Below are positions 7,632 to 15,783 of a stretch of DNA of 64,000 nt, one piece after another. A program made the position numbers and the translations under genes. The DNA is from Paenibacillus sp. JJ-223 (lineage in GTDB: Bacteria > Bacillota > Bacilli > Paenibacillales > Paenibacillaceae), in NCBI RefSeq assembly GCF_927798175.1, contig NZ_CAKMMP010000024.1, forward strand, positions 1-64,000. Reading direction: 5' to 3'. Positions within the stretch are counted from its first letter, which is position 1; each line of letters begins with the position of its first letter. The notes beneath the pieces are model-generated. The model worked only from the letters and a program-made list of their open reading frames with translations. It was not told where the DNA came from and ran no database searches.

Positions 7632-8189
7632 ATGAGCTATGTCTATGACAATGGTCAACTCTGTATGGACTTCTCCAATGAAGAGATTATTACATATCTG
7701 GTAGAACCTTTGAGCAAACATCCGAAGGTAGAGCTTAGAGTTCTTTCAGGTGATGAAGAATTTATACCTGCTTCAGGGAAACGGATCGAATACGTTGTTT
7801 TAGATGGAGAACATGAAGATGTTCACGTTAGTTTTTACCGTCATCAAACGTCAATTTTTTTCTTGAATGAGGAAATGATGTTTATTGATGATGCGGTAAA
7901 GGGAAATTACACTTCAAGTGATACGTACGGTAATGTCGTTTATGAAGGAAGTCTAAGAGACAAGTCACATCAAGAGATTCTTGAGTTGATTTATGAAATG
8001 CTTACTATAGTAATTGGAGTAAAAAGCACAACAATTGAAGAAACAAAAATTTCTCAGGTAGGATTAGAGTATCCAAAATGTGAATATAAAATAAAAATGA
8101 CCTCAGATGAAATGGTAACAAAAATAGTGAAATATGCAAATGTAACATTGTATTTGAATGGTTCTGACCACGTTAGTGACTTCGTGTAA
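7632..8189 (+). CDS. Unknown protein, probable immunity protein, with a transposon-derived tail
   Basis: The 185-residue product starts at ATG 7632 behind a strong AAAGGAGGCATTGTA site; in-frame starts further upstream lack one. It begins MSYVYDNGQLCMDFSNEEI and has an alternating strand and helix pattern with no recognised motif. Its last ten residues (NGSDHVSDFV) are encoded by DNA that matches the right half of the MITE-like element at 19937-20154, so the original C-terminus has probably been replaced. The upstream 7447-7630 stretch is open (NNTYNSSNAIPDTSNRL) and may be another toxin remnant, but there is no decisive feature. Confidence 0.5.
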   Translation: MSYVYDNGQLCMDFSNEEIITYLVEPLSKHPKVELRVLSGDEEFIPASGKRIEYVVLDGEHEDVHVSFYRHQTSIFFLNEEMMFIDDAVKGNYTSSDTYGNVVYEGSLRDKSHQEILELIYEMLTIVIGVKSTTIEETKISQVGLEYPKCEYKIKMTSDEMVTKIVKYANVTLYLNGSDHVSDFV

Positions 8190-8210
8190 AAAATTCGTTC
8201 AACTTATATA
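8160..8210 (+). repeat. Right half of a MITE-like repeat
   Basis: GGTTCTGACC, TAGTGACTTCGTGTA and GTTCAACTTATATA occur here in the same order and nearly the same spacing as at 20113-20156, with one short insertion of A. It overlaps the 3' end of the gene at 7632-8189 and supplies its stop codon. No left half with GGGGGCAGAA is seen upstream. Confidence 0.7.
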
Positions 8211-8237
8211 ACAAGATATAAATTGAAGGAGGAGCTT

Positions 8238-8758
8238 ATGCATTATGATATTCGTGAGATTCTTCAATATTACGATTCAGATTTGCGAGTATATGATTAC
8301 GATCAATTGATAGAAATTGGTGTGAGCCGAAATAACGCTGAATTCATGGTTTCTGTGGGAGTGCCAGAGGATTATGATGATTTTGTATTTTATGGAACGG
8401 ATGCTATTCAAAAAATGTTAATTGACGGTACAGTTTTTATTAAAATTGGTCATTATGCGTGTTACGGGATACTTGGCTCAAATGGACTGTACATAAAAGA
8501 AGGGGAGGATGAACTTTTTACAAGCTCATCCTATCGTAAACCTCAAATTTATATGCTAAATAAAAACTTGAAAACATTTTTTTGGTTTCATTTAAAAAAA
8601 ATGAATTGGCAATGGAAATGAAACGAGAAGGTGGTTATACTACACAAAAATATGTGAAAGAACTACATAGGCTGTATAAACAATTAGATCCTCTGGCAAT
8701 GAAAGATGCTGAAGGATATTGGTCACATCTAATTGAGGACTATGCAACTGGATTATGA
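8238..8758 (+). pseudogene. SUKH-4-type immunity gene with a poly-T frameshift
   Basis: Start ATG 8238 follows AAGGAGG. Frame one gives MHYDIREILQYYDSDLRVYD, a DYDQLIEIGVSRNNAEFM segment, VGVPEDYDDFVFYG and IKIGHYACYGILGSNG, up to NLKTFF near 8580. The rest is in another frame after the T7 run at about 8577-8583: LVSFKKNELAMEMKREGG, KYVKELHRLYKQLDP and a C-terminal helix YWSHLIEDYATGL, stop 8756-8758. The order L-x-x-x-G-(V/L)-P, strand-rich core, FLxxF and terminal helices fits SUKH-4 immunity proteins of about 170 residues. Loss of one T in the homopolymer is enough to explain the break. A sequencing error is possible. Confidence 0.65.
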
Positions 8759-8847
8759 ACCTCATCCTGAGGCTGCATTGGGTTATACAACGGATGGATG
8801 TCACAGCAAGTCTGTGTTCTTCCAGTGAAAGGAGTACATAAACTACT

Positions 8848-9654
8848 ATGCAAATGCCATTAAAAAGTGACCATATCCCACCTATAGGGGATTCTACAAA
8901 TCTTTTTGATCGACTGTTAAAATATATATCCAGAATCGATGAGGATTGGGTGAATCGAATCGAACCAGCAAAACAAGAGGATATAACTACACTGATTCAT
9001 CTGACACAAATGAAAAATCACGGGTATCATTACCCTAAAGAATATGAGGTGTATTTGAATTATATGGGGCAGAACGACCAGGGGTTACTCAAAACTCAAC
9101 TTCCGGGATATGCTTCCATTTCAGAGATCATTGAAACGTATGAAGGGATCCATGAAGAAGAACCAGACACTTTAAGTGATAGATATATACATTTTTTTCA
9201 AACTGAATTATTTTATGGTCAACTATCCTTTGATTTTACCCAAACTGATCATCCTCAAATTGTTATGACTAATGAAGAAAGCCAGTTTGTCAGTTATTTT
9301 GCCGAAAACTTTGAAAAGCTCTTATTTCAATGTGCGTTTAGTAAATACGAAAGATTGAATTATGATAAGTGTATTATCTTTGCTGGATCCCGTTACATGC
9401 TTAAAGAAGCAATGGAAAGGCACCATGTATCAGATGCAAGGGACATCATTGATCCATTTTTCGAAACCTATGATTTTCAAAGAGCCTGGTTTAGTGACCC
9501 GACCCATCATATCGGTTATAAGGACGGTATAAGCGTTTACATTGATAGTAAAAATAATGCTTTGCATGGATTTATAGCAGGTGATTTAGATAAACATATC
9601 GACACTATTGGCGCAACTTTACTGGCTGAATTAGGTGTCGATAAAAAAAATTAA
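8848..9654 (+). CDS. SMI1/KNR4 (SUKH-1) family protein
   Basis: A 268-residue cytosolic protein with start ATG 8848 behind AAAGGAGTACATAAACTACT. The SMI1 core is visible in residues about 30-150: W-V-N-R-I-E-P-A-K-Q-E-D-I, YPKEYEVYLNYMGQNDQGLL, strand segments, and FVSYFAENFEKLLFQCAF. A second region of about 100 residues follows (residues 165-268). SUKH proteins act as immunity proteins against diverse toxin tips. The preceding 8759-8827 stretch reads YEPHPEAALGYTTDGCHSKS and VFFQ to a stop 20 bp before this gene, a possible toxin end. The longer length than a minimal SMI1 domain is unusual but known for the family. Confidence 0.7.
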   Translation: MQMPLKSDHIPPIGDSTNLFDRLLKYISRIDEDWVNRIEPAKQEDITTLIHLTQMKNHGYHYPKEYEVYLNYMGQNDQGLLKTQLPGYASISEIIETYEGIHEEEPDTLSDRYIHFFQTELFYGQLSFDFTQTDHPQIVMTNEESQFVSYFAENFEKLLFQCAFSKYERLNYDKCIIFAGSRYMLKEAMERHHVSDARDIIDPFFETYDFQRAWFSDPTHHIGYKDGISVYIDSKNNALHGFIAGDLDKHIDTIGATLLAELGVDKKN

Positions 9655-9833
9655 AGCTTCACGGTGTGGATATTAAGAGTTTTTTTGTAGATACTTTTTC
9701 ACCTGAAGTAGGCAACTGTTCTGTATAACAGTAAGTGACAAAAAGCAGAACAATGCGTCTATGGAGTGTTACTGAGAATATTTTCTTCAGCGAAAGAGCT
9801 TTCGTTATAAAAGATCAAGGAGGGAATCTATTT

Positions 9834-10250
9834 GTGACGTATTCAAGAAAATTGATTAGAGAGCAGCTTATTGATGCTGTCCATGGTATAGAGGAAGCAA
9901 CCCATTACTTTCAGGAACGATTAAATGACAAGCTATTGTTGGACTTGTTAATCAAAATCGCTATGGATGATTATTCGACGGATGCATCTGCAAAAGCTTC
10001 ATATTGGATTTCCCATTTTTCTGAGGACCTTCTGATCGAAGTAGAAGACAAGTTACTGATTCTTCAAAAATATAAGCTTAATGCAATTTCAGCATTTGCC
10101 ATTATAGCTTTATCAAGGATCAACTCTAAAAAGGGGTTAAGCTACCTCGTCAGACATCGAATTGGCCCAAAGGTGAATTGGTGGGAATCGAAGGCGCTCA
10201 ATCAGTATTTGAAAAATGAGGGATCTAAAGACTGTAGCCAACACTATTGA
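9834..10250 (+). CDS. Unknown helical protein, probable immunity protein
   Basis: The start chosen is GTG 9834 because AAGGAGG lies nine bases before it; this gives 138 residues. A longer in-frame reading from 9735 adds 33 residues but has no ribosome binding site. The product is helical, with ASAKASYWISHFSEDLLIEV and YKLNAISAFAIIALSRINS, two helix pairs like a short HEAT-type solenoid. It shows no catalytic motif. An immunity role is inferred only from the surrounding cluster. Confidence 0.45.
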   Translation: MTYSRKLIREQLIDAVHGIEEATHYFQERLNDKLLLDLLIKIAMDDYSTDASAKASYWISHFSEDLLIEVEDKLLILQKYKLNAISAFAIIALSRINSKKGLSYLVRHRIGPKVNWWESKALNQYLKNEGSKDCSQHY

Positions 10251-10372
10251 GAACGGATTAAAGCCTATTTTTCTCTTCATTTGAAACCGATATATATTAT
10301 GTGAAAGATTGGGTGTAAGGTTTCTTAGAAGTATCGCATTTAATATAGGTGTCTGATGAAGGAATAATATTC

Positions 10373-10680
10373 ATGAGTAGATGGAAATCGTACATACAAG
10401 GCATTTTTAAAGGAACAAAGAATAATGAAGCCAATATAGAGCCAACTTTGAAGGAAAACAATCTTTCCGTACAAGAAAAAGATCTGGTTCCTTAAATTTT
10501 TAAGATCCTGCGGACTTCGAGCAAATTCTGAATGATCCGTACTGTCTTATCTGAAAGACTTGTCTGTCACAGAAATGCTCCCACGAACTTATGTTGATTT
10601 TATGCGTAGAACCGGCAATGGTATAGCTTTTTGGCGGGTACAGACTTTTCGATGCATTATATTAGTAACGTAAGGGAATT
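10373..10680 (+). pseudogene. Degraded SMI1/KNR4 gene
   Basis: An ATG at 10373 behind GAAGGAATAATATTC opens a 40-residue frame (MSRWKSYIQGIFKGTKNNEA to LVP). After that stop other frames give DPADFEQILNDPYCL and then SVTEMLPRTYVDFMRRTGNG with IAFWR. The LPxxYVDFMxxxGNG motif is the classical SMI1/KNR4 signature. At least two shifts and a stop separate the parts. This fills the 480 bp between the neighbouring genes; the last 50 bp before 10732 hold nothing else I can identify. Confidence 0.6.
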
Positions 10681-10731
10681 GAGGCGCTTTCAAATTTTCT
10701 AATTTCGTATGTTGAATAAAGAGGCGATTCT

Positions 10732-11199
10732 ATGAGAAAACGATGTATCTGTGGAGTTATTCTCTCGGATACAAGAGTTCCTAACAAGGTAGTGTATTGG
10801 ACATACTCTGTATTAGAGGAAGCAAAGCTTCGCCAAACGTTTATGAACAAGGATTATCCCGAAATAAAGCAATTTGCCGTATGGTATTGCGAACAATGCA
10901 AAAGGTTCTATCATTGGCAGGATTGGAAAGTGTATACGTATGGTTTAAGAGGTATTTCCAGAGAGGGTACTACCTTGGATTGGTCGGACCTAGAAAACGT
11001 ATATTACTCGTTCGATGACTTTGAGGATGACGAAATTCGCAATTATTATGAGAAGACAGGGGAAGTTAGGTTTCCTCGGAGAGTTCTGGTCGTGGACGGA
11101 GGCAATGATATTTGGGTGGACTCCAGAGGCTGGATAAAACGATATGAATTGGAGGAAACACAGATCTTGGAGGAAAGGAAGGATACAGGAGAGACATGA
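10732..11199 (+). CDS. Unknown Cys-rich protein, first gene of a three-gene unit
   Basis: A 155-residue protein starting after AAAGAGGCGATTCT. It has an N-terminal RCICG and, around residue 53, WYCEQCKRFYHWQDW, so two CxC/CxxC pairs could hold one zinc ion in a ribbon. The rest is rich in W, Y and acidic residues, including YYSFDDFEDDEIRNYYE. The stop TGA overlaps the ATG of the next gene by four bases, so the two are translationally coupled. No family is recognised. It lies at the edge of the AT-rich immunity cluster, but has codon use closer to the core genome than the genes before it. Confidence 0.55.
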   Translation: MRKRCICGVILSDTRVPNKVVYWTYSVLEEAKLRQTFMNKDYPEIKQFAVWYCEQCKRFYHWQDWKVYTYGLRGISREGTTLDWSDLENVYYSFDDFEDDEIRNYYEKTGEVRFPRRVLVVDGGNDIWVDSRGWIKRYELEETQILEERKDTGET

Positions 11200-12986
11200 T
11201 TACGAAGGAAAAACGAGACCTGGTGTATCAACATTATTCGGAAGGTTCATTCGACCGATTGTCGATGATGTTCGATTCCTACATGGCTGCTGATTGGTTG
11301 GATTATGTGGATCAAGCGGGTAGACTTATTCATATGGAAGTGCTGTCCTTATACATAGAAGTATCATTGCTTGCAGGTAGCGTTCATCGAGTAGAGAGTG
11401 AGTTGTTTCCACTTTTGCAGGAACTGTATAAAAGAAGTACAGAACACTACGTGTATGAGTATGAGAGTGTCGCTCGTCAGTTATTTGAAATCACAGAAGG
11501 GATTGTTATGGCATTACAGGACCCATGCGATGGTTACGATGTTATGCAACAAATCGGTTCTTTACTAGATAGGGAGCAGGAGAAAATTCAACCAGAGATG
11601 TATATTAGAGCAATCTATTATATGACTCTTGCCAATATAAAAGAGGGCAACTTGCTTGACGCGTTAGCCAAATTGCAAAAACGACCATCCACCAAAAGCT
11701 CATATTGGGATGAGAAGCTGAAGGACATGGAGGCATGGTTGGGAGAGCATAGTTTGTTGTATGCCGATGTGATGCAGTTTCCTTCCCGCAAACGAGCGGC
11801 TTTACTGCAACTGACACGGATGAACTCGTGGATCGGCGACGTGGCAATTAGCCCGGATGGCTCCCTTGGTGCAGTGATGGATTTCTCCGGACAATTGAAA
11901 TTGTTCCGTATGCAGGATGGCATGGAACTTGCAGTATTGACGGATTACGAGGCGTTCTTTTTGGAAGAAAAAGCGATGCATGTTCGGTTAGTATTTAGCC
12001 CTGATGGGCAATTTCTTGCCGTTGGAATGGCCGTAGGTCTTGTTGCCGTGGTAGATATACAGCGTTTAGAGTTCGCCAGGGAGTTCCGATACCCTGGTCT
12101 GGATTGGGAACAGTTGATCTCCAATGCCTATTACGAAGAGTACACGCATGTATCTTTTAGCGCTTCAGGTCAGTATATTCTCATCATACCTACGGCAAGA
12201 TCCTATGATCCTCAGGGAGATGATGGATTTCCCATACCAGCTGAGTATGGAACGTTCTATGTACTGAATTTTGTTACAGGGGACTTGATATTTAAACATA
12301 CTTACAGTGACAGGAAAATTACAGCGAGTGCCTTCAGCCCGGATGAACGCTTTCTTGCCATCGGCCTAGCGGGGAAAGAAGTAGAACTATGGGATATTGA
12401 ACGGGGGCAGCCCGTGATTTTCCGCAGTGATTTTGTATGGCTTGCTTGGACACATCGCATGGGAATGAACCAAACGCTAGCATTTACACATAACAGTGAG
12501 TGGCTGGTATATGCAACACACAACAGCGAAATCCGTGCAGTCCATGTGGCAGGTCATCATTCCGATGTTATACGCCCGTTGGGTAAGCCTTATGTTTGTA
12601 GTGCCATTGCGATGGATTCGCAGGATCGTGTCCTTATGGCACTATGTAATTACTCCAGTACATCTCAATTACATAGGTGGGGAATGGGGGATAAAAAAAC
12701 GGAGGCTGTATGCACATTAGATCACTCACGAGATATCCATCAGATCATCATTGATGAGACGAGAAATCAATTATGGCTGCTTGACGAAACAACTGCGGAA
12801 TTGCGCGATTATTCAAATAGTAGAAGGTTACGGATGTGGAATCCGTATTACTGGTTCTATACTAGGGGTGTTTTACGCCATTCCTATGCGATTCATAGCA
12901 AGAACGGACAGATTTTTGTCGGTTACCAGGATCACGCCAGAATTGGATTTTTTGAACAAATCCAGGAGGTCGAGTATGGATCATAA
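11196..12986 (+). CDS. Beta-propeller (WD40-like) protein of unknown role
   Basis: A 596-residue protein with no signal peptide. Residues about 1-200 are helical and resemble a tetratricopeptide-like solenoid (ALAKLQKRPSTKSSYW). From about residue 210 there are WD40-like blades: AISPDGSLGAVMDFSGQLKL, VRLVFSPDGQFLAVGMAVG, SFSASGQYILI, SAFSPDERFLAIGLAGKEVE with LWDIERG, and AFTHNSEWLVYATHNSE. The blades lack most terminal WD pairs. Start and stop overlap the neighbours (4 bp before, 11 bp after), so the three genes form one transcription unit. A scaffold or sensing role is plausible, since propellers usually bind proteins or peptides; no enzymatic domain is visible. Confidence 0.6.
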   Translation: MITKEKRDLVYQHYSEGSFDRLSMMFDSYMAADWLDYVDQAGRLIHMEVLSLYIEVSLLAGSVHRVESELFPLLQELYKRSTEHYVYEYESVARQLFEITEGIVMALQDPCDGYDVMQQIGSLLDREQEKIQPEMYIRAIYYMTLANIKEGNLLDALAKLQKRPSTKSSYWDEKLKDMEAWLGEHSLLYADVMQFPSRKRAALLQLTRMNSWIGDVAISPDGSLGAVMDFSGQLKLFRMQDGMELAVLTDYEAFFLEEKAMHVRLVFSPDGQFLAVGMAVGLVAVVDIQRLEFAREFRYPGLDWEQLISNAYYEEYTHVSFSASGQYILIIPTARSYDPQGDDGFPIPAEYGTFYVLNFVTGDLIFKHTYSDRKITASAFSPDERFLAIGLAGKEVELWDIERGQPVIFRSDFVWLAWTHRMGMNQTLAFTHNSEWLVYATHNSEIRAVHVAGHHSDVIRPLGKPYVCSAIAMDSQDRVLMALCNYSSTSQLHRWGMGDKKTEAVCTLDHSRDIHQIIIDETRNQLWLLDETTAELRDYSNSRRLRMWNPYYWFYTRGVLRHSYAIHSKNGQIFVGYQDHARIGFFEQIQEVEYGS

Positions 12987-13578
12987 CCAACAGCCTTTCT
13001 TTCGTTTCCAACCATACGCCTACACGAATGGTATCTTCGATACAAATCAAGAGAAGGAGCGGTGCTCCGTTTGTAAACAAGTCAGTGAATTCATGTACCA
13101 TGGTCCCTTTTACAGCGTTCAGGAGGTAAGCGGAATTTGTCCTGTGTGCATTCATAATGGAGAAGCGTCCAGCGTTTTTCAAGGCGTATTTCAAGGTGGA
13201 GTGGAGTATGCGGGTGGATCGTTGTCGGTAACCTACGATGACGGTTTGAACAAGTTTGTTTATTACTTGAATACGGAGGAAGTCCCTGAAATTCAAAATC
13301 CGATGATTGATGAATTATTGTTTCGGACGCCGGGATATGTGTCTTGGCAAGAACCTTACTGGTTAACTGAACAGCATGTTCCGCTTGCGTTTGTGCAATA
13401 TTTGAACGAGGATGATATTCGGGAGTATGGGAGTTTGTTAAACCAGGCGGTGGATGAAATTCGTGAACAATATGGTTTAAACGATCGCTTTTCCTTAAAT
13501 TCCGAAGACGCAGGTATCTATTTGTTTGAATCGATATCAGAGAAGCATTCATACCGACTTCATATAGACTTTACATAG
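12976..13578 (+). CDS. CbrC-family protein (UPF0167)
   Basis: The 200-residue product starts at ATG 12976 behind GGAGG and overlaps the propeller gene. It begins MDHNQQPFFRFQPYAYTNGI, then has CSVCKQVSEFMYHGPFYS and GICPVCIHNGEAS, four cysteines in two CxxC pairs set as in the CbrC/UPF0167 family (a family that includes the E. coli protein linked to colicin E2 tolerance). Later segments TPGYVSWQEPYWL and ILxxAxD-like helices also fit. A zinc-binding role is likely from the cysteines; its biochemical activity is not established. In this neighbourhood it could be part of toxin tolerance, which is inference. Confidence 0.75.
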   Translation: MDHNQQPFFRFQPYAYTNGIFDTNQEKERCSVCKQVSEFMYHGPFYSVQEVSGICPVCIHNGEASSVFQGVFQGGVEYAGGSLSVTYDDGLNKFVYYLNTEEVPEIQNPMIDELLFRTPGYVSWQEPYWLTEQHVPLAFVQYLNEDDIREYGSLLNQAVDEIREQYGLNDRFSLNSEDAGIYLFESISEKHSYRLHIDFT

Positions 13579-13605
13579 AAAAAGAGAAAGGACGTGTCTC
13601 ATAAT

Positions 13606-14205
13606 ATGGAATTTGAATTTCACGTAACGGTAGAGGATTTGAAGCTGGAGGAGAAGCAGGCGTTCATCCGGACATGCGAGGAACAGAAGGTCAAACCGGT
13701 GATGATTGTGCTCGATCAAGGGGAGTATGTGCATCAGCCGATGTTTACGGGGAACGTACATAGCGACCGTTATGAAGAAGTGAAACAAGGCATGGATGCG
13801 CTGGCCTCGATTTTCGGGAAACAAGGGTTTAACGTGGTGCGCACCAAAATCGAAATTCCCGCGCAGGAAGAACGTTATTTTCACGAACCGATGGTTGCAG
13901 GCTCGAAGCCGTATTTTGAATGGCATGGCAAGGTGGAAGTCGGCGATATCGCAGACTTGAAAAAGCAGTGCGAGCCCTATGGCGGACATATCTCGCGTAA
14001 TTCATTGAATGCCAATGGTAAAGTAAGGTTCATTACGGTGCGGGAATACGGCTCTGCCGCTCGTTTCTATGAACGGATCGCCGGCATTGAAGAGGTCTTG
14101 CGTCTGAACGGGATCAAGCTGCTGAAGCAGCAGCACGAATTGTGCGTACACGATAGCCGGGAAGAGCTGGATAAAGGTTGGGTATCGCAGAATAGTCATT
14201 GTTAG
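13606..14205 (+). CDS. Unknown conserved-looking protein upstream of an AbiEii-type gene
   Basis: A protein of about 199 residues. ATG 13606 is preferred (AAAGGA 13 bases upstream); an in-frame GTG at 13594 is too close to that site. It has two similar halves: FEFHVTVEDLKLEEKQAFIR near the start and PYFEWHGKVEVGDIADLKKQ near residue 110. Both contain aromatic-x-(H/G)-x-x-V-x-V-x-D-(L/I), so an internal duplication of a ferredoxin-like fold is likely. No catalytic residues are evident. It is followed after 33 bp by a nucleotidyltransferase gene, and its GC content is already that of the core genome. Function unknown; partner or antitoxin of the next gene is a possibility. Confidence 0.55.
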   Translation: MEFEFHVTVEDLKLEEKQAFIRTCEEQKVKPVMIVLDQGEYVHQPMFTGNVHSDRYEEVKQGMDALASIFGKQGFNVVRTKIEIPAQEERYFHEPMVAGSKPYFEWHGKVEVGDIADLKKQCEPYGGHISRNSLNANGKVRFITVREYGSAARFYERIAGIEEVLRLNGIKLLKQQHELCVHDSREELDKGWVSQNSHC

Positions 14206-14238
14206 GATACTCACATGTAAACAAAAGGAGGACACGAA

Positions 14239-15138
14239 ATGGCTGGCATTATGAATTTGGATCAGATGAGTTACGAGGAACGATTGTTAATCGGTCTGGA
14301 AGCGTTGTTGCGAAGGGCGGCATTGGTGAATGGGCCGTTTGCCTTGAAGGGCAGCCTGTTGACGAGGCAGTATTTGGCGGACCGGAGCGTGCGCGATGCG
14401 GACGACATCGATTTTTTGTGCCTGGAGACGATTCGGGACGAGAACGAGGCCAGACGTATGTTCACGGATTGGATGATCGAGGTGACCGAAATGGATCTGA
14501 ACGACGGCGTTCAGTTCCGCAGCTTCCGGGAAAATGCGTTCTGGAGATGCATCGACTACGCGATGGCGGACGACTTCCCGACGGTGAACACCGATTTGGC
14601 GTATCGTTTCTACCGGACTTCCACTAGCGAGAGCACGTATGCGGATGAGATGTATCTCGACATCTCGTTTAATTTGTCTTTGGAAAACGAACCCGTGCCG
14701 CTGACCTATCAACCGTCGGTTGGGGAAGCATTCGTTGTTCCGCATACCGTGCCGCTGTCTACGCAGGTTGCCTGGAAATTGCATCAGACGATCGTCAGAC
14801 CGAGATTCAAGGATTTGTACGACTTGACGTTTTTGCTGGCCCATCCGTCTTACGATGAGCAGGCATTGCGGGGAACCTTGCAGACGCTGGTGAATGAGTG
14901 CGCCATGGACTCGTCGATTACGAGCGAGGCGATCCGCAAGGTGCTTGTGGACGATCTGCATGATCTGTATCCTCAGATGGAGAGAGATTATGACTTGAGA
15001 GATTACGCGGGAGAGCGCGTGCCAGCCGTTTATTTTGCGGAAGTGGCCGCGGGGCTGCGGAACATGATGAACCAGCGTGGTTTTACTGAACAGGCGTATG
15101 AGCAACTGCCAGGACCGACGACGAATAGCTCTAAATAG
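14239..15138 (+). CDS. Nucleotidyl transferase, AbiEii/AbiGii type
   Basis: A 299-residue cytosolic protein. The N-terminal part has FALKGSLLTRQYLADRSVRD followed by ADDIDFLCL: a G-S motif, an R-x-x-x-D helix and the D-x-D metal-binding pair of the DNA-polymerase-beta nucleotidyltransferase fold. The later RPRFKDLYDLTFLL matches the R-x-K-D-x-x-D-L motif of AbiEii/AbiGii proteins. In type IV toxin-antitoxin and AbiE phage-defence systems this family is the toxin that transfers nucleotides to tRNA. No AbiEi-type antitoxin with a winged helix lies next to it; the preceding gene is of a different type. It may thus be a solo enzyme or a variant system. Confidence 0.75.
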   Translation: MAGIMNLDQMSYEERLLIGLEALLRRAALVNGPFALKGSLLTRQYLADRSVRDADDIDFLCLETIRDENEARRMFTDWMIEVTEMDLNDGVQFRSFRENAFWRCIDYAMADDFPTVNTDLAYRFYRTSTSESTYADEMYLDISFNLSLENEPVPLTYQPSVGEAFVVPHTVPLSTQVAWKLHQTIVRPRFKDLYDLTFLLAHPSYDEQALRGTLQTLVNECAMDSSITSEAIRKVLVDDLHDLYPQMERDYDLRDYAGERVPAVYFAEVAAGLRNMMNQRGFTEQAYEQLPGPTTNSSK

Positions 15139-15204
15139 CGCGATGAAGCTGTTCTTCCGGACAACCAGCGTATTGAAGGCGCCCCCTCGCCTAACAAAAG
15201 CGAT

Positions 15205-15233
15205 TTGAATTTGCGCCCCCAACTCGCTACAAT
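15205..15233 (+). promoter_or_regulatory. Sigma-A promoter of the Imm48-like gene
   Basis: TTGAAT and TACAAT are separated by exactly 17 bases, ending 56 bases before the start codon. Confidence 0.7.
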
Positions 15234-15288
15234 GGTTCCATGGATTTGGCACAGTCAGCGTGCTATTGTAGGAAGGAAGGATGACATA

Positions 15289-15729
15289 ATGATAGACGAT
15301 ACAAATTTCGGCGACTTGAGCGATGCCATTCTGGCTGCGGCGGCAACGGAGCTCGAACAGATGGTACATAAAATATGCGAATTGATCGATATACCCTTGG
15401 AACGGACGACCGAGCTGCAGCGCCAGGTTATTGCCGCTTTTGGTTTCGGAGCCGTTTACGGCATTACGCACCGGGATCGGTTGGCTGAGCATCAGGCTCA
15501 TGCCCTGAGCATTCGCATGCTGATTCAGCCGTTTGGTTACAGCGAACAGCAGGCGGTTGATTTCGCGGACGACCTGATTAAAGTTGCGTCCAACCGTGAC
15601 GCCCACCCTGTCATGAATACGATTATTCACCGCGGCATAGATGGATATGCGCAGTTCACCCAAAACGATGACGAAGGATTGGGGCGGAACATGCAGGAGA
15701 TTTTGGCGGCAGTGCAGTCTGCCAGCTAA
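15289..15729 (+). CDS. Imm48-like immunity protein
   Basis: A 146-residue helical cytosolic protein. Start ATG 15289 follows GGAAGGAAGGATGACATA; the earlier in-frame ORF start lies before the promoter and is discarded. Distinctive segments are QVIAAFGFGAVYGITHRDRL, AEHQAHALSIRMLIQPFGYS, EQQAVDFADDLIKVA and TIIHRGIDGYAQF. The A-F-G-A-(V/I)-x-A/G, hydrophobic helix and the HRGIDGY ending fit the Imm48 family of immunity proteins, which I recall from memory and cannot verify. No toxin is next to it; it has its own promoter, so it is an orphan. Confidence 0.55.
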   Translation: MIDDTNFGDLSDAILAAAATELEQMVHKICELIDIPLERTTELQRQVIAAFGFGAVYGITHRDRLAEHQAHALSIRMLIQPFGYSEQQAVDFADDLIKVASNRDAHPVMNTIIHRGIDGYAQFTQNDDEGLGRNMQEILAAVQSAS

Positions 15730-15783
15730 CGTAATAAGAGCCCTGAACAATAGCGGCAGCGAATGGAAAGGGGTGTGAGACCA

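Noticed and set aside
7447..7632. 61-residue open frame before the gene at 7632
   Set aside because: No ribosome binding site and no recognisable motif. It might be a toxin remnant (NNTYNSSNAIPDTSN) but evidence is too thin to annotate.
14287..15750. 487-residue open frame on the minus strand across the AbiEii-type and Imm48-like genes
   Set aside because: It is the antisense shadow of two well-supported genes, is rich in R, H and Q, and has no ribosome binding site.
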